Positions 1-10,377 of a DNA stretch of 33,317 nucleotides are shown piece after piece. A program made the translations under genes and the position numbers. Origin of the DNA: Haplomitrium mnioides (taxonomy: Eukaryota; Marchantiophyta; Haplomitriopsida; Calobryales). The notes under the pieces were generated by a model that was given only the letters and a program-made list of their open reading frames with translations, had not been told where the DNA came from and made no database searches. The DNA lies in contig JBNGIS010033626.1 of NCBI GenBank assembly GCA_049999725.1, positions 1 through 33,317 on the forward strand. Direction: 5' to 3'. Each line of letters begins with the position of its first letter. Position 1 is the stretch's first letter.

Positions 1-2330
1 TAATAAAGCTCCCAGGAAGCTCCTAGCAAGCTCTCCTCCAATCAAAATAATAAAGCTTGATAATAAAGCTCCTAGGAAGCTGTCCTCCAATGAAAATAAT
101 CAAGCTTGATAATAAAGCTCATAGCAAGATGTACTTCAATCAAAATAATAAAGCTTGATAATAAAGCTCTTAGCAAGCTATCTTCGAGTCAAAATAATAA
201 AGCTTGATAATAAAACTCCTAGCAAGTTGTTCTTCAATCAAAATAATAAAGCTTTTTAAAAAAACCTTCTAACAAGCTGTCCTCCAATCAAAATAAGAAA
301 GCTTGATAATAGTGCTCCTAGCAAGCTGTCCTCCAATCAAAATAATAAAGCTTGATAATAAAGCTCATAGCAAGCTGTCTTGGGTTGGCTGTCCTCCAAT
401 CAAAATAATAAAGCTTGATAACAAAGCTCCTAGCAAGCTGTCCTCCAAGCAAAATAATAAATTTTGATAATAAAACTCCTAGCAAGGTGTCCCGCAATCA
501 AAATAATAAAGCTTGATAATGAAGCTCCTAGCAATCAAAATAATAAAGCTTGATAATAAAACTCCTAGCAAGCTCGTAGCTGTCAAAATAATAAAGCTTG
601 ATAATAAAACTCCTAGCAAGCTGCTAGCAAGTTGCCTTCCAATCAAAATAATAAAGCTTGGTAATAAAGCTCCAAGGAAGCTGTCCTCTAATGAAAAAAA
701 TAAAGCTAGATAATAAAGCTCCTAGCAAGCTGTCTTGGACTAGCTGTCCTCCAACAAAGTTATTAACAAAGCTTGATAATAAAGCTTCTAGCAAGCTGTC
801 CTCCAATCAAAATAATAAACCTTGATAATAAAGCTCATAACAAGCTATCCTCGAGTCAAAATAATAAAGCTTGATAATAAAACTCCTAGCAAGTCGTCTT
901 TCAATCAAAATAATAAAGCCTAATAAAAAAAACTCCTTGCAAGATCTGAGGAAGTTGTCCTTCAATCAAAATAATAAAGCTTGATAACAAAGCTCCAAGG
1001 AGGGTGTCCTCCTATCAAAATAATAAAGTTTGATAATAATACTCTTAGCAAGCTCTGCTCCAATCAAAATAATAAATCTTCAGAATAAAGCTTCTACCAA
1101 TCAAAATAATAAAGCTTGATAATAAGGCTACTAGCAAGTTGAACTCCAATCAAAATAATAAAGCTCGACAAGGAAACACCTAGCAACCCATCCTCCAATT
1201 AAAATAATACAACTTGATAATAAAACTCCTAGCAAGCAGTCCTCTGATCAAAAAAATAAAGCTTGATAATAAAGCTTCTAGCAAGCTGTCCTCCCATCAA
1301 AATAATAAAGCTTGATAATAAAGCTCCTAGCAAGCTGTGCTCCAATCAAAATAATAAAGGTTGATAATAAAACTCCTATGAAGCTGTCCTCCAATCAAAA
1401 TTATAAAGCTTGATAATAAAACTCCAAGCAAGCTGTCCTCCAATCAAAATAATAAAGCTTGATAATAAAACTCCTAGCAAGCTGTTCTTCAATCAAAATA
1501 ATGAAGCTTGATAAGTAAACTCCTAGCAAGCTCTCCTCCAATGAAAATAATAAAGCTTGATAATAAAGCTCCTTGCAAGCTGTCCTCCAATCAAAATAAT
1601 AAAGTCTGATAATAATACTCTTAGCAAGCTGTCCTCCAATCAAAATAATCAAGCTTGATAAGAAAACTCCTAGAAGGCTGTCCTCCAATGAAAATAATAA
1701 AACTTGATAATAAAACTCCTAGCAAGTTGTCCTCGAATCAAAAAAATAAACTCCAAGCAAGGTGTTCTCTAATCAAAATAATAAAGCTTGATAATAAAGC
1801 TCCTACCAATCAAAATAATAAAGCTTGATAATAAAGCTCATAGCAAGCTCTCCTCCAATCAGAATTATAAAGCAGGATAATAAAACTCCTAGCAAGCTGT
1901 CCTCCAATAAAAATAATAAAGCTTGATAATACATCTCCTAGCAAGCTCTCCTCCAATCAAAATAATAAGGCTTGATAATGAAGCTCCTAGCAATCAAAAT
2001 AATAAAGCTTGATAACAAAACTACTAGCAAGCTCGTAGCAATCAAAATAATAAAGCTTGATAATAAATATCCTAGCAAGCTCCTAGCAATCAAAAGAATA
2101 AAGCTTGATAATAAAACTCCTAGCAAGTTCCTAACAAGCTGTCCTCGAGTCAAAATAACAAAGCTTGATGATAATGCTCCTAGCAAGCTGTCCTCCAATC
2201 AAAATAATAAAATTTGATAATAAGGCTCGTAGCAAGTTGTCCTCCAATCAAAATAATAAAGCTTCATAATAAAGCTCCTAGCAAGCCGTACTCCAATCAA
2301 AATAATAAAGCTTGATACTAAAACTCCTAG
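1..2330 (+). repeat. Large duplicated block, copy 1
   Basis: This part of the unit A array matches 3341-5380 monomer by monomer, including private variants. Position 1 (TAATAAAGCTCCCAG) matches 3341, and position 241 matches 3581, giving a constant offset of 3340 that drifts to about 3335 by position 1390. From 1899 onward the offset is 3053. Copy 1 therefore has about 285 bp, close to six monomers, that copy 2 lacks (somewhere in 1400-1890). The block may extend left of the window. It indicates segmental duplication by unequal exchange rather than only monomer-by-monomer slippage. Confidence 0.85.
1381..1660 (+). repeat. Short duplicated block, matches 2821-3100
   Basis: The segment starts with AAGCTGTCCTCCAATC followed by the rare AAAATTATAAAGC variant. 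It continues with the TTCAATCAAAATAATGAAGC monomer and ends with the AATAATACTCTTAGC variant. The same ordered variants occur at 2821-3100, giving an offset of 1440 bp. It is a second, independent segmental copy event inside the left domain. Confidence 0.75.
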
Positions 2331-2700
2331 CAAGTTCTACTCGAATCAAAATAGTAAATTTTGATAATAAAGCTCGTAGCAAGTTGTCCTCTAATCAAAA
2401 TAGTAAAGCTTGATAATAAAGCTCCTAGCAACCTATACTCCAATCAAAATAATAAAGCTTGATAATAAAACTCCTATCAAGTTGTCCTCCAATAAAAATA
2501 ATGAAGCTTGATAATAAGACTACTAGCAAGCTATCCTCCATTAAAACTAATAAATCTTGATAATAAAGTTCCTAGCAATCAAAATTATAAAGCTTGATAA
2601 TAAAGCTTCTAGCAAACTCTCCTCTAATCAAAATAATAAATCATGATAATAAAGTTCCTAGCAATCAAAATAATAAAGCTTGATAATAAAGCTCCAAGCA
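2208..2700 (+). repeat. Duplicated block, matches 8318-8808
   Basis: The marker monomers GCAAGCCGTACTC (2282), GATACTAAAACTCC, ATAGTAAATTTTGATAAT and AAATCTTGATAATAAAGTTC (2552) recur in the same order at 8391, 8424, 8460 and 8660. The offset is constant at 6108-6109 bp. A weaker third copy lies at about 5270-5520. Confidence 0.8.
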
Positions 2701-2820
2701 ATCAAAAAAAAAAAGCATGATAATAAAGCTTCTAGCAAGCTGTCCCCTAATTAAAATAATAAACTACTAGCAAGCTGTCTTCGAATAAAAACAATAAAGC
2801 TTGATAATAAAGCTCCTAGC

Positions 2821-3100
2821 AAGCTGTCCTCCAATCAAAATTATAAAGCTTGATAATAAAACTACAAGCAAGGTGTCCTCCAATTAAAATAATAAAGCTT
2901 AATGATAAAACTCCTAGCAAGCTGTCCTTCAATCAAAATAATGAAGCTTGATAATTAAACTCCTAGCAAGCTGTCCTCCAATCAAAATAATAAAGCTTGA
3001 TAATAAAGCTCCTAGCAAGTTGTCCTCCAATCAAAATAATAAAGTTTGATACTAATACTTTTAGCAAGCTGTCCTCCAATCAAAATAATGAAGCCTTATA
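2821..3100 (+). repeat. Short duplicated block, matches 1381-1660
   Basis: This is the downstream partner of 1381-1660, recognised by the same order of rare variants: AAAATTATAAAGC, CTTCAATCAAAATAATGAAG, TTAAACTCC and TACTAATACTTTTAGC. Substitutions between the two copies are scattered, so the exchange is not very recent. Confidence 0.75.
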
Positions 3101-3340
3101 ATAAAACTCCTAGCAAGCTTCTAACAATCAAAATAATAACGCTTGATAAGAAAACTCCTAGCAAACTCCTAGCAGGTTGTCCTCCAATGAAAATAATAAT
3201 GATTGATAATAAAGCTCCTAGTAAGCTGTCCTCGAGTCAAAATAATAAAGCTTGATAATAAAACTCCTTGCAAGCTGTTCTCCAATCAAAAGATTAAAGC
3301 TTGCCAATAAGGTTCTTGCAACCAAAACAATAAACCTTGA

Positions 3341-5380
3341 TAATAAAGCTCCCAGCAAGCTCCTAGCAAGCTCTCCTCCAATCAAAATAATAAAGCTTGA
3401 TAATAAAGCTTCTAGCAAGCAGTCCTCCAATCAAAATAATAAAGCTTGATAATAAAGCTCCTAGCATGCTCTCCTTCAATCAAAATAATAAAGCTTGATA
3501 ATAAAGCTCCTAGCAAGCTCTCTTCCAGTCAGAATAATAAAGCTTGATGATTAAACTCCTAGGAAGTTGTCCTTCAATCAAAATAATAAAGCTTGATAAA
3601 AAAAACTTCTAACAAGATGTCCTCCAATAAAAATAATAAAGCTTGATAAAAAAGCTAATAGTAAGCTGTCCTCCAATCAAAATAATAAAGCTTGGTAATA
3701 AAGCTCATAGCAAGCTGTCTTGGGCTGGCTGTCCTCCAATCAAAATAATAAAGCCTGATAACAAAGCTCCCAGCAAGCTGTCCTCCAATCAAAATAATAA
3801 ATTTGTATCATAAAACTCCTAGCAAGGTGTCCTGCAATCAAAATAATAAAGCTTGATAATGAAGCTTCTAGCAATCAAAATAATAAAGCTTGATAATAAA
3901 ACTCCTAGCAAGCTCGTAGCAATCAAAATAATAAAGCTTGATAATAAAACTCCTAGCAAGGTGCTAGCAAGTTGCCCTCCAATCAAAATAATAAAGCTTG
4001 ATATTAAAGCTCCAAGGAACCTGTCCTCCAATCAAAAAAATAAAGCTAGATAAGAAAGCTCCTAGCAAGCTGTCTTAAACTAGCTATCCTCCAATAAAGA
4101 TAATAAAGCTTAATAATAAAGCTTCTAGCAAGCTGTCCTCCAATCAAAATAATAAACCTTGATAATAAAGCTTATAGCAAGCTATCCTCGAGTCAAAATA
4201 ATAAAGCTTGATAATAAAACTCCTAGCAAGTTGTCCTTCAATCAAAATAATAAAGCTTGATAAAAAAACTCCTAGCAAGCTCTGAGCAAGCTGTCCTCCA
4301 ATCAAAATAATAAAGCTTGATAATAAAGCTCCTAGCACGGTGTGTTCTAATCAAAATAATAAAGTTTGATAATAATACTCTTAGCAAGCTGTGCTCCAAT
4401 CAAAATAATAAATCTTTATAATAAAGCTTCTACCAGTCAAAATAATAAAGCTTGATAATAAGGCTGCTAGCAAGCTATCCTCCAATCAAAATAATAAAGC
4501 TCGATAATAAAACACCTAGCAACCTGTCCTCCAATTAAAAAAATAAAACTTGATAATAAAACTCCTAGCAAGCTGTCCTCCGATCAAAATAATAAAGCTT
4601 GATAATAAAGCTTCTAGCAAGCTGTCCTCCCATCAAAATAATAAAGCTTGATAATAAAGCTCCTAGCAAGCTCTCCTCCAATCAAAATAATAAAGGTTGA
4701 TAATAAAATCCTAGCAAGCTGTCCTCCAATCAAAATTATAAAGCTTGATAATAAAACTCCAAGTAAGTTGTCCTCCAATGAAAATAATAAAGCTGGATAA
4801 TAAAACTCCTAGCAAGCTGTCCTCCAATGGAAAAAATAAACTCCTAGCAAGCTGTCCTCTAATCAAAATAATAAAGCTTGATAATAAAGCTCTTAGCAAG
4901 CTGTTCTCCAATCAAAATTATAAAGCTTGATAATAAAACTCCTAGCAAGCTGTCCTCCAATAAAAATAATAAAGCTTGATAATAAATCTCCTAGCAAGCT
5001 CTCCTCCAATCAAAATAATAAAGCTTGATAATGAAGCTCCTAGCAATCAAAATAATAAAGCTTGATAATAAAACTACTAGCAAGCTCCTAGCAATCAAAA
5101 TAATAAAGCTTGATAATAAAACTCCTAGCAAGCTCCTAGCACTGAAAATAATAAAGCTTGATAATAGAACTCCTAGCAAGTTCCTAGCAAGCTGTCCTCG
5201 AGTCAAAATAACAAAGCTTGATAATAAAACTCCTAGTAAGTTTTCCTCCAATCAAAATAATAAAGCTTGATAATAAAGCTCCTAGCAAGCTCTGCTCCAA
5301 TCAAAATAATAAAGCTTTATAATAAAGCTCCTAGGAAGCTATACTCCAATCAAAATAATAAAGCTTGATAATAAAACTCC
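3341..5380 (+). repeat. Large duplicated block, copy 2
   Basis: This is the partner of the block at 1-2330. Shared rare variants include the AAAAAAACCTTCTAACAAG-like unit near 3600 (near 260 in copy 1), the GTCTTGGGCTGGCTGTCC junction near 3717 (near 378 in copy 1), and the run of TAGCAATC contractions at 3865-3930 (525-590 in copy 1). The duplication ratio is 1:1 apart from about six missing monomers and minor indels. Confidence 0.85.
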
Positions 5381-6486
5381 TAGCAAGTTTTCCTCCAATC
5401 AAAATAATAAAGCTTGATAATTACACTCCTAGCAAGCTTTCCACTAATTGAACTAATAAATCTTGATAATAAAGTTCTTAGCAATCAAAATAATAAAGCT
5501 TGATAATAAAGCTTCTAGCAAGAAAAATAATATAGCTAAATAATAAAACTCCTAATAATCTGACCTCCAATCAAGACAATAAACTCCTAGCAAGCTGTCC
5601 TCGAATCAAAATAATAAAGCTTGACAATAAAACTCCTAGCAAGCTCTCGTGCAATGAAAATAATAAAGCTTGACAATATAGCTCCTAGCAATCAAAAAAT
5701 GAAAGCTCGATAATAAAGCTTCTAACAAGCTGTCCTCCAATCAAAATAATCAAGCTTGATAATAAAACTCCTAGCAAGCTGTCTTCCAATCAAAATAATA
5801 AAGCTTAATAATAAAACTCCTAGCAAGATGTCCTCCAATCAAAATAAGAAACTCCTAGCAAGTTGTCCTCCAATCAGAAAAATAAAGCTTGATAATAAAA
5901 CTCCTAGCCAGCTGTCCTCCAATCAAAATAATAAAGCTTGATAATAAAGCTCCTTACACTCAAAATAATAATGCTTGAGAAGAAAGCTCCGAGCAAGCCG
6001 TCCTCCAATCAAAATAATAAACTCCTCGCAAGTTGTCCTCGAATCAGAATAATAAAGCTTGATTATAAAACTCCTATCAAGCTCTGCTCCAATCAAAATA
6101 ATAAAGCTTGACAATAAACCACCTAGTAATCAAAAAATTAAAGCTGGATAATAAAGCTTCTAACAAGCTGTCCTCCAATCAAAATAATCAAGGTTGATAA
6201 TAAAACTCCTAGCAAGCTATCGTCCAATCAAAATAATAAAGCTTGATAATAGAACCCATAGCAAGCTGTCCTCCAATCAAAATAATAAACTCCTAGCAAG
6301 TTGTACTCCAATAAAAATAATAAAGCTTGATAATAAAGTTCCTACCGATCAAAATAATAAAGCTAAATAATAAACCTCCTAGCTAGCTGTCCTCCAATCA
6401 AAATAATAAAGCTTAATAATAAAACTCCCAGCAAGCTGTCCTCCAATCAAAATAATAAAGCTTGATAATAAAACTCCTAGCAAGCT

Positions 6487-6795
6487 GTTCTCCAATCAAG
6501 AAAATAAAGCTTGATAATATGGCTTCTAGCAATCAAAAGAATAAAGCTTGATAATAAAGCTCTTAGCAAGTTGTTCTCCAATAATAATAATAAAGCTCCT
6601 AGCAAGCTATCTAGGAGTGTCTGTAATAAAGCTTGATAATAAACCTCCTAGCAAGCTGTCCTCCAATAAAAATAATAAAGCTTGATAATAAAGCTCCTAG
6701 TAAGTTGTCTAGGGCAGGCTGTAATAAAGCTTGAAAATAAAACTCCTAGCAAGCTCTCTAGGGCTTGCTGTCTTTGAATCAAAATAATAAAGTTT
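6487..6795 (+). repeat. Mixed module with GGCTGTAATAAAG junctions, copy 1
   Basis: Within the unit A array this 0.3-kb module has a distinctive order: a GATAATATGGCTTCTAGC monomer, a contracted TAGCAATCAAAAGAATAAAG monomer, two CTGTAATAAAGCTTG junctions after GTCTAGG-like sequence, and finally TCTTTGAATC (6771). It is the earliest place in the window where the TCTAGGGC motif of unit B appears. It recurs at 7503-7811 (offset exactly 1016 at both ends) and more loosely at about 10091-10377. Confidence 0.85.
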
Positions 6796-6917
6796 CATAA
6801 TAAAACTCCTACCAAACTGTACTCCAATAAAAATAATAAAGCTTGATAATAAAACTCCTAGCAAGTTGTACTCCAATAAAAAAAATAAAGCCTGATAATA
6901 AAACTCCTAGCAAGCTG

Positions 6918-6966
6918 TCCTCCAATCAAAATAATAAAGCTTGATAATAAAACTCCTAGCAAGCTG
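6918..6966 (+). repeat. Exemplar of unit A (49 bp)
   Basis: This is a representative 49-bp monomer. It begins with TCCTCCAATC, continues through AAAATAATAAAGCTTG, then ATAATAAAACTCC, and ends with TAGCAAGCTG. The two ATAATAAA(A/G)CT segments are offset by 13 bp, so the monomer itself contains an old internal tandem duplication. GC content of the consensus is about 35% (17 of 49). Because 49 leaves remainder 1 on division by 3, the reading frame shifts with every monomer, which explains why no frame stays open for long. Confidence 0.93.
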
Positions 6967-7502
6967 TCCTCCAATCAAAATAATAAAACTTGATAATAAA
7001 ACTCCTACCAAGCTGTCCTCCAATCAAAATAATAAAGCTTGATAATAAGGCTCCTAGATATCAAAATAATAAAGTTTGATAATAAAACTTCTAACAAGCT
7101 CCTAACAATCAAAATAATAAAGCTTGATAATAAAACTCCTAGCAAGTTGTCCTCCAATCAAAATATTAAAACTTGATAATAAAACTCTTAGCAAGTTGTC
7201 CTCCAATCAAAATAATAAACCTTGATAATAAAACTCCTAGCAAGTTGTCCTCCAATCAAAATAATAAAGCTTGATAATAAAGCACATACTTATCAAAATA
7301 ATAAAGCTTGATAATAAAACTCCTAGCAAGCTGTCCTCCCATTAAAATATTTAATCTTGATAATAAAGCTCCTAGCAATAAAAGTAATAAAGCTTGATAA
7401 TAAAATTCCTAGCAAGCTATCCTCCAATCAAACTAATAAACTCCTAGCAAGTTGTCCTTGAATCAAAACTATAAAGCTTGATAATAAAACTCCTAGCAAG
7501 CT

Positions 7503-7811
7503 GTTCTCCAATCAAAAAAATAAAGCTTGATAATATGGCTTCTAGCAATCAAAAGAATAAAGCTTGATAATAAAGCTCCTAGCAAGTTGTCCTCCAATAA
7601 CAATAATAAATCTCCTAGCAAGCTGTCTAGAGGTGGCTGTAATAAAGCTTGATAATAAACCTCCTAGCAAGCTGTCCTCCAATAAAAATAAAAAAGCTTT
7701 ATAATAAAGCTCCTAGTAAGCTGTCTAGGGCTGGCTGTAATAAAGCTTGAAAATAACGCTCCTAGCAAGCTCTCTAGGGCATGCTGTCTTTGAATCAAAA
7801 TAATAAAATTT
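7503..7811 (+). repeat. Mixed module, copy 2
   Basis: This repeats the 6487-6795 module at an offset of 1016 bp. The first marker (GTTCTCCAATCAA) is at 7503 and the last (TCTTTGAATC) at 7787. Monomer order and count are unchanged, so the two copies have the same length. Confidence 0.85.
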
Positions 7812-8317
7812 CATAATAAAACTCTTACCAAGCTGTACTCCAATCAAAATAATAAAGCTTGATAATAAGACTCCCAGCAAGCTGTCCTCCAATCAAAAAA
7901 ATAAAGCTTGATAATAAAACTCCTAGCAAGCTGTCCTCCAATCAAAATAAAAAAGCTTGATAATAAATCTCCTAGCAAGCTGTCCTCCGATCAAAATAAT
8001 GAAGATTGATAATAAAACTCCTACCAAGCTCTCCTCCAATCAAAATAATGAACTCCTAGCAAGTTGTCCTCCAATCAAAATAATAAAGCTTGATAATAAA
8101 TTTCCTAGCAAGTTGTCCTCCAATCAAAATAATAAAGCTTCATAATAAAGCACATACTTATCAAAATAATAAAGCTTGATAATAAGGCTACTCGCAAGCT
8201 GTCCTCCAATCAAAATAATAAAGCTTGATAATAAAACTCCTAGAAAGATGTCCTCCAATCAAAATAACAAAGCTTGATGATAAAGCTCCTAGCAAGCTAT
8301 CCTCCAATCAAAAAAAT

Positions 8318-8808
8318 AAAATTTGATAATAAAGCTCGTAGCAAGTTGTCCTCCAATCAAAATAATAAAGCTTGATAATAAAGCTCCTAGCAAGCCGTAC
8401 TCTAATCAAAATAATAAAGCTTGATACTAAAACTCCTAGCAAGTTCTCCTCCAATCAAAATAGTAAATTTTGATAATAAAGCTCGTAGCAAGTTGTTCTC
8501 CAATCAAAATAGTAAAGCTTGATAATAAAGCTCCTAGCAAGCTGTCCTCCAATTAAAATAATAAAGCTTGATAATAAAACTCCTAGCAAGTTGTCCTCCA
8601 ATCAAAATAATAAAGCTTGAAATAAAACTCCTAGCAAGTTGTCCTCCAATAAAAATAACAAATCTTGATAATAAAGTTCCTAGCAATCAAAACAATAAAG
8701 CTTGATAATAAAGCTCGTAGCAATCAAAATAATAAAGCATGATGATAAAGCTTCTAGCAAGATGTACACCAATCAAAATAATAAACTCCTAGCAAGGTGT
8801 CCTCGAAT
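8318..8808 (+). repeat. Duplicated block, matches 2208-2700
   Basis: This is the downstream copy of the 2208-2700 block at an offset of 6109 bp, about twice the 3053-bp offset seen between 1899-2330 and 4952-5380. That relation suggests a super-repeat of about 3.05 kb in the left domain. Confidence 0.8.
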
Positions 8809-9241
8809 CGAAATAATAAAGCTTGATAATAAAAATCCTAGCAAGCTGTCCTCCAATCAAAATAAAGTAGCTTGATAATAAAACTCCTAAAAAGCTGTCC
8901 TCCAATCAAAATAATAAAACTTGGAAATAAAACTCATAGCAAGCTGTACTCCCATCAAAATAATAAGATAATAAAACTTCTAGCAAGCTGTCCTCCCATC
9001 AAAATCATAAAGCTTGATAATAAAGCTCCTAGCAAGCTGCCCTCCAATCAAAATAATAAAGCTTGATAATGAAATTCCTAGCAAGCTCTCCGCCAATCAA
9101 AATAATAAATCTTGATAATAAACTTCCTAGCAATCAAAATAATAAAGCTTGATAATAAAGCTCATAGCAATCAAAATAATACAGCATGATAATTAAGCTC
9201 CTAGCAAGCTGTCCTCCAATCAAAATAATAAACTCTTAGCA

Positions 9242-9251
9242 NNNNNNNNNN
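9242..9251. other. Assembly gap (10 N)
   Basis: There are ten Ns between TTAGCA and TTGATAAT. The paralogous segment at 5861-5888 has 28 bases here (the offset is 3381 before the gap and 3363 after it). If the blocks are colinear, the gap stands for about 28 bases, and 10 is a placeholder value. Confidence 0.99.
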
Positions 9252-10090
9252 TTGATAATAAAACTCCTAGCAAGCTCTCCTCCAATCAAAATAATAAAGC
9301 TTGATAATAAAGCTCCTAACACTCAAAATAATAACTCTTGAGAAGAAAGCTCGTAACAAGCTATCCTCCAATCAAAATAATAAACTCCTAGCAAGCTGTC
9401 CTCAAATAAGAATAATAAAGCTTGATAATAAAACTCCTAGCAAGCTCTGATCCAATCAAAATAATAAAGCTTGACAATAAAGCTCCTAGCAATCAAAAAA
9501 TTAAAGCTTGATAATAAAGCTTCTAGCAAGCTATCCTCCAATCAAAATAATCAAGTTTGATAATAAAACTCCTAGCAAGATGTTGTCGAATCAAAATAAT
9601 AAAGCTTGATAATAGAACTTCTAGCAAAGTGTCCTCCAATCTAAATAATAAACTCCTAGCAAGTTGTACTCCAATCAAAATAATAAAGGTTCATAATAAA
9701 GTTCCTACCAATAGAAATAATAAAGCTTTATAATAAAGCTCCTAGCAAGCTATCCTCCAATCAAAATAATAAAGCTCAATAATAAAACTCCCAGCAAACT
9801 GTCCTCCAATCAAAATAATAAAGCTTGATAATGAAACTCATAGTAACCAGTCGTCGAATTAAAATATTAAAGCTTGATAATAAAGCTCCTAGCAATCAAA
9901 ATAATAAAGCTTGAGAATAAAACTCCTAGCAAGCTGTCCTCCAATCAAAATGATTAACTCCTAGCAAGTTGTCCTCGAATCAAAACAATAAAGCTTGATA
10001 ATAAAACTCCTAGCAAGCTATCCTCCAATCAAAATAATAAAGCTTGATAATAAAACTCCTAGCAAGCTATCCTCCATTAAAAATAATAAA

Positions 10091-10377
10091 GCTTGATAAT
10101 AAAGCTTCTAGCAATCAAAAGAATAAAGCTTGATAATAAAACTCCTAGTAAGTTGTCCTCCAATAAAAATAATAAAGCTCCTAGAAACCTGTCTAGAGGT
10201 GGCTGTAATAAAGCTTGATGATAAAGCTCCTAGCAAGCTGTCCTCCAATCAAAATAATAAAGCTTGATAATAAAGCTCCTAGTAAGCTGTCTATGGCTGG
10301 CTGTAATAAAGCTTGATGATAAAGCTCCTAGCAAGCTCTCTAGGGCTTTCTGTCTTTGAATCAAAATAATAAAGCTT
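10091..10377 (+). repeat. Mixed module, copy 3
   Basis: The module carries the same ordered markers as 6487-6795 and 7503-7811: TAGCAATCAAAAGAATAAAG, a GTCTAGAGGTGGCTGTAAT junction, a second GGCTGGCTGTAATAAAG junction, then CTCTCTAGGGCT and TCTTTGAATC at 10353. It lies 2566 bp after copy 2, and it shares GTCTAGAGGTGGCTG with copy 2 rather than copy 1, so copies 2 and 3 look more closely related. Confidence 0.75.
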
